In this document: piece after piece, positions 10,910 through 18,013 of the stretch
How positions within the stretch are numbered: position 1 is the first letter of the stretch
Layout: the number at the start of each line of letters is the position of its first letter
Assembly: GCF_026625045.1 (NCBI RefSeq)
Contig: NZ_CP113089.1
Span: 1,860,001-1,924,000 of the forward strand
Length of the DNA stretch: 64,000 bases
Direction: 5' to 3'
DNA from: Microcella daejeonensis
GTDB taxonomy: Bacteria; Actinomycetota; Actinomycetes; Actinomycetales; Microbacteriaceae
Notes under the pieces: model-generated
What the model was told of the DNA's origin: nothing
Database searches by the model: none
What the model saw: the letters and a program-made list of their open reading frames with translations, nothing else
Position numbers and translations under genes: made by a program

Positions 10910-13080
10910 CAGATGCCCTTCGGGTACTCGATGCGGAGGATGTGCACGGGCTCGGTGAACGCGTCGAGGCGCACGTAGTTGTGCTCGCCCCAGCGGTAGT
11001 GTTCCCCGGTGATGAGGTCCTTCACGTCGAAGGTCGCTCCCTCGGGCAGGCCGAGCGCGGCGAGGTCGAGGTGCACCGTCGTCTCGCGCACCGAGTGCGG
11101 GTCGACGTTGGCGACGACGATGATGCCGTCGGTGCGACCCGAGCGCACGAAGCGCCCGGGGGTCACCTTCGAGTAGACGAGCACGGCGTCGTCGTCGCTC
11201 CAGTGCACCCGCAGGTTGCGCAGCTGGCGCAGCGCCGGGTGCTGCGAGCGGATGGTGTTGAGCGTCGTCAGGTACGGCGCGATCGAGCGGGCCTGGGTCG
11301 CGGCCGAGGCCCAGTCGCGCGCCTTGTACTCGTACTTCTCGTTGTCGATGTTCTCCTCGCTGCCGGGGCGCGCGACGTTCTCGATGAGCTCGTAGCCGGC
11401 GTACACCCCCCAGGTCGGGCTCGCCGTCGCGGCGATCGCGGCGCGCACCTTGTAGGCGGGAACGCCGCCGAACTGCAGGTACTCGGTGAGGATGTCGGGG
11501 GTGTTGACGAACAGGTTCGGTCGGAACCAGGCGCTCGTCTCCTGCGACAGCTCGGTGAGGTACTCCTCGAGCTCGACCTTCGTGTTGCGCCAGGTGAAGT
11601 ACGTGTACGACTGCTGGAACCCGGCACCGGCCAGCGACTGCATCATCGCGGGGCGGGTGAAGGCCTCGGCGAGGAACACGACGTCGGGCCGCTCGAGCGC
11701 GATCTCGTGCAGCAGCCACTCCCAGAAGTCGAGCGGCTTGGTGTGCGGGTTGTCGACGCGGAAGATCGTCACGCCCTGCGCGATCCAGTGCCGCACGATG
11801 CGCAGCACCTCGGCGCGGATCCCCTGCGGGTCGTTGTCGAAGTTCACCGGGTAGATGTCCTGGTACTTCTTCGGCGGGTTCTCCGCGTAGGCGATCGAGC
11901 CGTCGGGCAGCGTCGTGAACCATTCGGGATGCTCGCTCACCCACGGGTGATCGGGCGCGCACTGCAGCGCGAGGTCGATGGCCACCTCGATGCCGAGCTT
12001 CTTCGCCGCGCCGACGAAGGTGCGGAAGTCGTCGAGCGTGCCGAGGTCGGGGTGGATCGCGTCGTGCCCGCCCTCGCTCGAGCCGATCGCCCAGGGGCTG
12101 CCGGGATCGTTCGGGCCCGGGGTGAGGGTGTTGTTCGGCCCCTTGCGGTTCACGCGCCCGATCGGGTGGATGGGCGGCAGGTAGAGCACGTCGAAGCCCA
12201 TCTGCGCGACCGCCGGCAGGCGCCGGGCCGCGGTCGTGAAGGTGCCGCTGGCCCACGAGCCGTCCTTGCGCTGCACGGCGCCCTCGCTGCGGGGGAAGAA
12301 CTCGTACCAGCTGCCGACGCCGGCCCGGGCGCGCTCGACCCGGATGGCGAGCTGCTCGCTCTCGGTCTCCAGGCTGGTGAGGCGGTGCCGCGAGAGCGCG
12401 GCGGTCACCCGGGGGTCGTTCGCCGCGCCGAGGCGGGCCGCGGGGGTGCTCTTCGCCTTCATGATGGCGGTGCGGGCATCCCGCAGCACCTTCTGGTCGG
12501 GCGTGCCCTTCGCGAGCGCGGCGGCGCGCTCGAGCAGCTGCGCGCCGGCGAGGAGCATGACCTCGACGTCGACGTCGGCCTCGATCTTGACGGTCGCGTT
12601 GTGGTGCCAGGTCGCCCAGTCGTCGGTGTACGCGAGCACGTGCCAGTGCCAGGTGCCCTCGGCGTCGAGCTGCGCCTGGGCGTGCCAGCGGTCGCTGCCC
12701 TTCGCGCCGGGGGAGAGGGGGATGCTCTGCCGCGCGCCGTCCGGAGCGACGAGCACGAGGTCGGCCCCGAGCTTGTCGTGGCCCTCGCGGAACACCGTCG
12801 CGGCGAAGGGGACGACCTCGCCGACGACGGCCTTGCTCGGCCAGCGGTCCTCCGGCTGACGGGGGGAGAGGTGGCGGATCGGGATGCGGCCGATGCGCGC
12901 GGTGTAGGGCGCGGGCTCGGCCGCCGGGGCGGGGGTCGGAGCGGGGGCCGGGGCCGGGGCCGCGGGCGCTGCGGCGGGCGGAGCCGCTGGCGCGGCTGCG
13001 GCCGGCGGTGCTGCCGCGGGGGTCGCGCGCGGGGTGGTCGTCGACGTCGGACGGGGCGAGGGCTTCGGTTTCTGTGCCAC
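10909..13080 (-). CDS. glgE: Alpha-1,4-glucan:maltose-1-phosphate maltosyltransferase
   Basis: The 723-residue enzyme extends linear alpha-glucan using maltose-1-phosphate, in the pathway that turns trehalose into glycogen or capsular glucan. Residues 1-58 are an Ala/Pro-rich tail unlike the rest. The family domains follow: a beta-sandwich N domain, then a GH13_3 barrel with [10 protein letters not shown] (nucleophile Asp443) and [12 protein letters not shown]. The start is GTG. The branching enzyme follows immediately, so the pair builds and branches glucan. treS and the maltokinase gene are not in the window. Transcription starts in the divergent region shared with glgP. Confidence 0.96.
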
Positions 13081-13158
13081 GTCTCGACCGTACTCCCCGG
13101 CCCGGTCGAGTTGGCGCCCGACATTGCGCCGGTTCCCAGCGGACGCCGCGCGGCGGGG

Positions 13159-13171
13159 TGAATCGATTTCA
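13159..13171. promoter_or_regulatory. LacI-type operator-like sequence upstream of glgE
   Basis: TGAATCGATTTCA has TGAA/TTCA arms around a central CG, as in many LacI-family operators. It sits 79 nt before the glgE start. It is one base off perfect symmetry and no regulator gene is adjacent, so this is a weak call. Confidence 0.3.
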
Positions 13172-13210
13172 GGAAAACGGAATGTCTGTCGGCATTAGGG
13201 GGGACAAAAT

Positions 13211-13228
13211 GTACCCCGGCCGGGGTAC
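13211..13228. promoter_or_regulatory. Perfect 18-bp palindrome, operator candidate
   Basis: GTACCCCGGCCGGGGTAC is identical to its reverse complement. It lies in the 555-bp gap between glgE and glgP (13081-13635), nearer glgE. A dimeric regulator of the alpha-glucan genes could bind here, though this is inferred from symmetry and position only. Confidence 0.45.
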
Positions 13229-13270
13229 GCGAATAGGGGTCATCTCCGTGCGGGCGGGGTTGCGAGGTCG

Positions 13271-13276
13271 TACAGT
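13271..13276 (+). promoter_or_regulatory. Candidate -10 element for an intergenic RNA
   Basis: TACAGT matches the TAnnnT pattern and precedes a run of four hairpins. No good -35 hexamer is seen 17 nt upstream. Transcription would begin near 13283. Confidence 0.3.
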
Positions 13277-13282
13277 CGTAGA

Positions 13283-13472
13283 CGAGGGAGCACGAATCGC
13301 CCGGAACACCCGGTCCCGGCGGATTCTCCCCCCGAACGAGCACGACACCACCCGAAGGTGTTCGTGAATCAGGATCGAGCCCCGTGTCCCCCGCACGGCG
13401 TGCTCGATCCTGCTCGTCGTTAACGAGGCGATCGACCGGTCGGGGCCGTCCGAGCGGCCCCGACCGCGATCG
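13283..13472 (+). ncRNA. Candidate structured RNA in the glgE-glgP divergent region
   Basis: Four hairpins follow each other without a gene. The first is 13294-13326 (GAATC/GATTC outer stem plus GCC/GGC). The second is 13341-13366 (CACGACACC with GGTGTTCGTG, one bulge). The third is 13370-13412 (a perfect 11-bp stem CAGGATCGAGC/GCTCGATCCTG with an inner CCGTG/CACGG). The fourth is 13429-13472 (a 12-bp perfect CGGTCGGGGCCG stem extended by CGATCG across a 2-nt bulge). The last could end a transcript, but no T-run follows. It may be a small RNA, a leader of glgP, or only secondary structure of GC-rich DNA. Ends are approximate. Confidence 0.4.
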
Positions 13473-13565
13473 ACCTCCCCGCCCCGCCGGAGCACCCGCG
13501 GAGGCGTCGTTCTGGAACCGTTCTCCGGCCCCGATGTGGAACCTCGGGAACGGGGAGCGGTCGCC

Positions 13566-13571
13566 TAGGCT
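13566..13571 (+). promoter_or_regulatory. Candidate -10 element of glgP
   Basis: TAGGCT lies 65 nt before the glgP start, after the hairpin series. A 9-bp palindrome GAACCGTTC (13516-13524 region) lies just upstream. The -35 box is not obvious. Confidence 0.4.
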
Positions 13572-13635
13572 GTCTCCTCGTGGGCGTAGCCCGACCCGAT
13601 CCGCGCGACCCGGTCCGCATGAGGAGTGATGAGCT

Positions 13636-16188
13636 GTGAAGGCGATCCGCCGATTCACCGTCCGAACCGTTCTGCCCGAGCGCCTCGCCGCTGTCGGCGA
13701 CCTGGCCGCGAACCTGCGCTGGTCGTGGCACGAGCCGACCCGTCGACTCTTCGAGCGCGTCGACCCCGTGCGGTGGGAGGCCCTCGGCCACGACCCCATC
13801 GCCCTCCTCGGCGAGGTCGACCCCGCCCGCCTCGAGCAGCTCGCCGCCGATGAGCACTTCGTCGCCGACGCCGAGGCACTGCGCGCCGATCTGCACGCCT
13901 ACCTCGCCGAGCCCCGGTGGTACCAGGGGCTCGAGAACGCTCCGGCGCGCATCGCCTACTTCTCGCCCGAGTTCGGCATCGCGAGCGCGATCCCGCAGTA
14001 CTCGGGCGGTCTGGGCATCCTCGCCGGCGACCACCTGAAGAGCGCATCCGATCTCGGCGTGCCCCTCATCGGCGTCGGCCTCTTCTACCGGGCCGGCTAC
14101 TTCCGCCAGGCGATCGACCGCGACGGCTGGCAGAAGGAGACCTACCCCCTCATCGACCCCGACGGCCTGCCCATGCAGATGCTGCGCGAGCACGACGGCA
14201 CCGCCGTGCGCATCACCCTCGCGCTGCCGGGCGGCGACGCCATGCACGCCCGGGTCTGGCAGATGGCCGTCGGCCGGGTCGTGCTGCTGCTGCTCGACAC
14301 CGACATCCCCGAGAACTCCGACGCCCTGCGCGGCGTCACCGATCGCCTCTACGGCGGCGGCGGCGAGCACCGCCTGCTGCAGGAGCTGCTGCTCGGCATC
14401 GGCGGAGTGCGCGCCATCAAGAGCTACCTCGAGGTCTCGGGAACGCCCGCGCCCGAGGTCTTCCACACCAACGAGGGCCACGCCGGATTCCTCGGGCTCG
14501 AGCGCATCAGCGACCTCATCGCCGAGGGCCTGAGCTTCGACGAGGCGCTGCAGGTCGTGCGCGCCGGAACCCTCTTCACCACGCACACCCCTGTTCCCGC
14601 CGGCATCGACCGCTTCGAGAACGGGCTCATCGAGCGCTACTTCTCCACCGGTCTGCTGCCCGGCGTCGACGTGCACGACGTGCTCGGGCTCGGCCGCGAG
14701 GACTACGACGGCGGCGACCCGGGCGTCTTCAACATGGCGGTCATGGGCCTGCGCCTCGCGCAGCGCGCCAACGGCGTCTCGCAGCTGCACGGCGACGTCT
14801 CGCGGGGCATGTTCGGCCAGCTGTGGCCGGGCTTCGACCAGGCCGACGTGCCGATCACCTCCGTCACGAACGGCGTGCACGCCCCCACCTGGACCGACCC
14901 GCTCATGGTGCGCCTCGTGCACGAGAAGCTCGGCACCTACGAGACGAGCACCGCCGACTGGGCGAGCGACGCGATCAGCGACGAGGAGCTGTGGTTCGTG
15001 CGCCGCTCGATGCGCGAGCAGCTCGTCACCGACGCGCGGGCCCGCGTAGCGGCCGCCTGGAGCGAGGAGAACGGCTCCGTCGCCCCGCCGAGCTGGATGA
15101 ACGAGCTGCTCGACCCCGACGTGCTCACCATCGGCTTCGCGCGGCGCGTGCCGACCTACAAGCGGCTCACCCTCATGCTGCACGACGAGGCCCGCCTGCG
15201 CGCCCTGCTCACCGACCCCGAGCGCCCCGTGCAGCTCGTGATCGCCGGCAAGTCGCACCCCGCCGACGACGGCGGCAAGGCCCTCATCCAGAAGCTCGTG
15301 CAGTTCTCGCAGGACCCGGAGCTGCGCCGCCGCATCGTGTTCCTGCCGAACTACGACATCGCCATGGCGCGCCTGCTCTACCCGGGCACCGACATCTGGC
15401 TGAACAACCCGCTGCGCCCGCTCGAGGCCTGCGGCACCTCCGGCATGAAGGCGGCCCTCAACGGCTCGCTCAACCTCTCCATCCTCGACGGCTGGTGGAA
15501 CGAGTACTACGACGCCGAGAACGGCTGGGCCATCCCCACTGCCGACTCCGCGGGCGACGACGCCGAGCGCGACATGCTCGAGGCGAACGCCATGTACGAC
15601 CTCATCGAGCACCAGATCGCGCCGCGCTTCTACGACCGCGACGCCGACGGCCTGCCGCGCCGCTGGCTGCAGAACATCCGCCACACGCTGTCGACGCTCT
15701 CGCCCGAGCTCTCGGCCGACCGCATGGTCGCCGAGTACGTGCAGCGGCTCTACATGCCGGCGGCGGATGCCCAGCGCACGATCATCGCCGACCACCACGC
15801 CCCCGCCCGCGAGCTCTCGGCCTGGAAGTCGCGCGTGCGCGCCGGCTGGTCGTCGCTCTCCGTCGCGCACGTGGAGTCGGGCGGCGTCGAGTCGCCGCAG
15901 CTCGGCGACGCGCTGCACGTGCGGGCGCACATCGACCTCGGCTCGCTCGAGCCCGACGACGTGAGCGTCGACGTGGTCTTCGGCCGCGCCGACGAGGGCG
16001 ACGACCTCGCCGACGTGCGCACGCAGGCCCTGCAGCTCGTGAGCCACGAGATCGGGCAGCCGGCGACCTTCGCGGGCACCGTGCCGCTGGAGCGCTCCGG
16101 CTCGTTCGGGTACAACGTGCGGGTGACCCCGCGGCACGCCCTGCTCGCGAACCCGGCCGAGCTCGGACTCGTCGCGGTCGCCCACTAG
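13636..16188 (+). CDS. glgP: Alpha-glucan phosphorylase
   Basis: The 850-residue GT35 enzyme releases glucose-1-phosphate from the non-reducing ends of alpha-glucan. The N-terminal 110 residues (LRWSWHEPTRRLFERVDP) are the DUF3417 module found in the actinobacterial phosphorylase branch. The catalytic core carries SPEFGIASAIPQYSGGLGIL, GFARRVPTYKR and GTSGMKAALNG, where Lys605 should hold pyridoxal phosphate. The C-terminal 100 residues are a beta-rich extension. The start is GTG after a purine-rich GAGGAG at about 13620. It faces away from glgE-glgB, so synthesis and breakdown genes share one control region. Confidence 0.95.
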   Translation: MKAIRRFTVRTVLPERLAAVGDLAANLRWSWHEPTRRLFERVDPVRWEALGHDPIALLGEVDPARLEQLAADEHFVADAEALRADLHAYLAEPRWYQGLENAPARIAYFSPEFGIASAIPQYSGGLGILAGDHLKSASDLGVPLIGVGLFYRAGYFRQAIDRDGWQKETYPLIDPDGLPMQMLREHDGTAVRITLALPGGDAMHARVWQMAVGRVVLLLLDTDIPENSDALRGVTDRLYGGGGEHRLLQELLLGIGGVRAIKSYLEVSGTPAPEVFHTNEGHAGFLGLERISDLIAEGLSFDEALQVVRAGTLFTTHTPVPAGIDRFENGLIERYFSTGLLPGVDVHDVLGLGREDYDGGDPGVFNMAVMGLRLAQRANGVSQLHGDVSRGMFGQLWPGFDQADVPITSVTNGVHAPTWTDPLMVRLVHEKLGTYETSTADWASDAISDEELWFVRRSMREQLVTDARARVAAAWSEENGSVAPPSWMNELLDPDVLTIGFARRVPTYKRLTLMLHDEARLRALLTDPERPVQLVIAGKSHPADDGGKALIQKLVQFSQDPELRRRIVFLPNYDIAMARLLYPGTDIWLNNPLRPLEACGTSGMKAALNGSLNLSILDGWWNEYYDAENGWAIPTADSAGDDAERDMLEANAMYDLIEHQIAPRFYDRDADGLPRRWLQNIRHTLSTLSPELSADRMVAEYVQRLYMPAADAQRTIIADHHAPARELSAWKSRVRAGWSSLSVAHVESGGVESPQLGDALHVRAHIDLGSLEPDDVSVDVVFGRADEGDDLADVRTQALQLVSHEIGQPATFAGTVPLERSGSFGYNVRVTPRHALLANPAELGLVAVAH

Positions 16189-16265
16189 CGCCGGGCATCC
16201 CGCCGGGGCGTGCCGGGCCCGGTCTGCCCGCGCGGCCGCCGGATCGCGGGTCCGCTGGCAGAGTC

Positions 16266-16352
16266 GGCACGAATTCAGGCCGTGCTCGGCGCGCCGTCGA
16301 CGCGCGGTGCTCGACGCGCCTGTCCGCGGGCAGCGATGCCTGAATTCGTGCC
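16266..16352. repeat. 87-bp palindromic element, copy A
   Basis: Terminal inverted repeats GGCACGAATTCAGGC (16266-16280) and GCCTGAATTCGTGCC (16338-16352) pair perfectly over 15 bp. The 57-bp interior carries its own stem (GGCGCG at 16288-16293 with CGCGCC at 16315-16320, plus TCGA/TCGA). The element lies in the convergent gap between glgP and the DUF559 gene, 77 nt after the glgP stop and 53 nt after the nuclease stop. The rest of this 217-bp gap shows nothing notable. It may act as a terminator, but its fixed length and sequence shared with copies B and C point to a repeated element. Confidence 0.85.
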
Positions 16353-16405
16353 AACTGCACGGGCCGGATCGTCGATCGTGAGGGCTCGCGAACCCGGCGG
16401 TCCTG

Positions 16406-17254
16406 TTACCGGAGGTGGTCGCCGCGGGAGACCGCGGCCAGCACGGCGGCGACGACCCGGTCGAGGTGGTTCACGATCTGGTCGTAGTCGAAGCGCAGGC
16501 AGCGGTAGCCGGCGAGGCTGAGGTCGAGGTCGCGACGCCGGTCGGCTGCGCGGCCCGAGGCGATGTCGTGGAACTCGCGGCTGTCGATCTCGACGACGAG
16601 CCGCTCACCGATGAGGAAGTCGACGCGACCGACCCCCGGGATCAGCTTCTGCCGGGAGACCGACGGCAGCAGCTGCCGGATCGCGAGCCAGAACATCGTC
16701 TCGGTGCCGCTCTCGCAGACCCCGTCGATGCCGGCGGTTCCGGCGGGATGCCCGGCGCGGCGCAGTGCGTCCCGCTCGAGCGGCGCATGGTGCAGCGCCG
16801 AGTCGAGCGAGGCCAGGTACCAGGGCTCCGGCACGCACCGCCGGTAGTCGGAGAGGGCGTCGCTCACCGTCGCCACGAGTCGCTCGTGCTCATCGGGTCG
16901 GCGCGTCCAATGCACGATGGCGGTGCTGCCCGCCGACCGCCGACGACGGCTGTCGCGCTCGTCGCGCAACCGCGAGCCCGGATGCACCACACGCGCATGG
17001 ATCTCCGGGTGGTCGAGGGCCCACACCCCGTGCTGCCGGAGCGCATGACCGCACGTCAGGGACCCCCCGACCCTGACGGCCATGAGGATCACGGGGTCGA
17101 GGTCCGGGCGCACGAACCACCCCTGACGAGCACGTCGAAGAACGCCCCCCTCGATGAGGCGCTCGCGTGCGCGGCGCCCGAACCCCTCGTCGATCAGCTC
17201 GTGCGTGGCGATCGCCCCGCCCCGGGCATCCAGGAGTCGGTGGACATGGTGCAT
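16406..17254 (-). CDS. DUF559/Vsr-like endonuclease with AbiEi-type N-terminal domain
   Basis: The protein has 282 residues. The N-terminal part (MHHVHRLLDARGGAIATHEL) is the winged-helix module found in AbiEi-like antitoxins, ending in LRRARQGWFVRPD. The C-terminal part (about the last 100 residues) is a Vsr/DUF559 PD-(D/E)XK-type domain with GRVDFLIGERLVVEIDSREF, RRRDLDLSLAGYRCLRFDYD and a final helix. The Asp and the ExD pair are the likely metal ligands. I chose ATG 17254, since the family begins there. An upstream in-frame GTG at 17365 would fall inside copy B of the 87-bp element. The gene is bracketed by copies A and B, and no partner toxin gene is next to it. Confidence 0.75.
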   Translation of the reverse strand: MHHVHRLLDARGGAIATHELIDEGFGRRARERLIEGGVLRRARQGWFVRPDLDPVILMAVRVGGSLTCGHALRQHGVWALDHPEIHARVVHPGSRLRDERDSRRRRSAGSTAIVHWTRRPDEHERLVATVSDALSDYRRCVPEPWYLASLDSALHHAPLERDALRRAGHPAGTAGIDGVCESGTETMFWLAIRQLLPSVSRQKLIPGVGRVDFLIGERLVVEIDSREFHDIASGRAADRRRDLDLSLAGYRCLRFDYDQIVNHLDRVVAAVLAAVSRGDHLR

Positions 17255-17360
17255 GGGCGCAGGGTCGCGGACGACGCGAGCCGGGTACCGAGCACCCCGG
17301 CTTCCGGGGGATACCTCCGCTTCGATCACCACTGGGGAGGAGGGTTCGGGTCGCCTGTCC

Positions 17361-17447
17361 GACACAAATTCAGGCGAGCCCCGGCGTGGCGGGACCGATG
17401 AGTGGGCAACACGCCGGATGCGGCCCGCGCATGCCTGAATTTGTGCC
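17361..17447. repeat. 87-bp palindromic element, copy B
   Basis: Terminal repeats GACACAAATTCAGGC (17361-17375) and GCCTGAATTTGTGCC (17433-17447) pair with one mismatch. Relative to copy A both arms changed together (C-G to A-T at the sixth base), a compensatory change. The inner stem is CGGCGTG (17382-17388) with CACGCCG (17410-17416). It lies between the ybaK stop and the nuclease gene. Confidence 0.85.
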
Positions 17448-17518
17448 AGAGCGCGGTCGCCGGTGCCGGGCGGAGCCGGGTGGTGCCGTGCGCCCGGAGC
17501 GCGGCCCCGCAGCGCGGC

Positions 17519-18013
17519 TCAGCGGGCGATGTCGGCGAGCCGCGCGCCCGTGACGGCGACGAGGTCGGCGGGCGCGAGCTCGAGGTCGAAGCCGCGCCGG
17601 CCGCCCGAGACGAGCACGGTGGGCCAGAGCAGGGCCGACTCGTCGAGCCAGGTGGGCAGCGCCGTGCGCTGGCCGATGGGCGAGATGCCGCCGACGACGT
17701 ATCCGGTGCGGCGCTCGGCGAGGGCCGGGTCGGCCATGGCGGCGCGGCGACCGCCGGCGGCCGCGGCCAGCGACTTGAGGTCGAGCAGGCACGAGACGGG
17801 CACGATGCCGACCACGAGCGAGCCGTCGACGTCGGCGAGGAGGGTCTTGAAGACGCGATCCGGCTCGACGCCGAGGGCGGCGGCGGCCTCGAGGCCGTAG
17901 CTCGCCGCGCCCGGCTCGTGCGTGTAGGGGCGGGGCGTGTACGGGATGCCCGCCGACGCCAGCGCGACGGTCGCCGGGGTCGCGGGGCCGGCCGAGGGGC
18001 GCGGCTTAGGCAT
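17519..18013 (-). CDS. ybaK: YbaK/EbsC-family Cys-tRNA(Pro) deacylase
   Basis: The 164-residue cytoplasmic editing enzyme would hydrolyse cysteine mis-attached to tRNA-Pro. It contains the family pattern VFKTLLADVDGSLVVGIVPV with a conserved Lys, and GYVVGGISPIGQR, the Gly-rich loop that binds the tRNA 3' end. The start ATG at 18013 overlaps the last 8 nt of glgX, so it is probably translated from the glgX transcript. An upstream ATG at 18037 is less likely. Coupling of a tRNA-editing gene with a debranching enzyme is probably incidental. Confidence 0.88.
   Translation of the reverse strand: MPKPRPSAGPATPATVALASAGIPYTPRPYTHEPGAASYGLEAAAALGVEPDRVFKTLLADVDGSLVVGIVPVSCLLDLKSLAAAAGGRRAAMADPALAERRTGYVVGGISPIGQRTALPTWLDESALLWPTVLVSGGRRGFDLELAPADLVAVTGARLADIAR

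Noticed and set aside
17255..17365. An upstream extension of the DUF559 protein to GTG 17365.
   Set aside because: The extra 37 residues are unlike the family and the start would lie inside copy B of the palindromic element.
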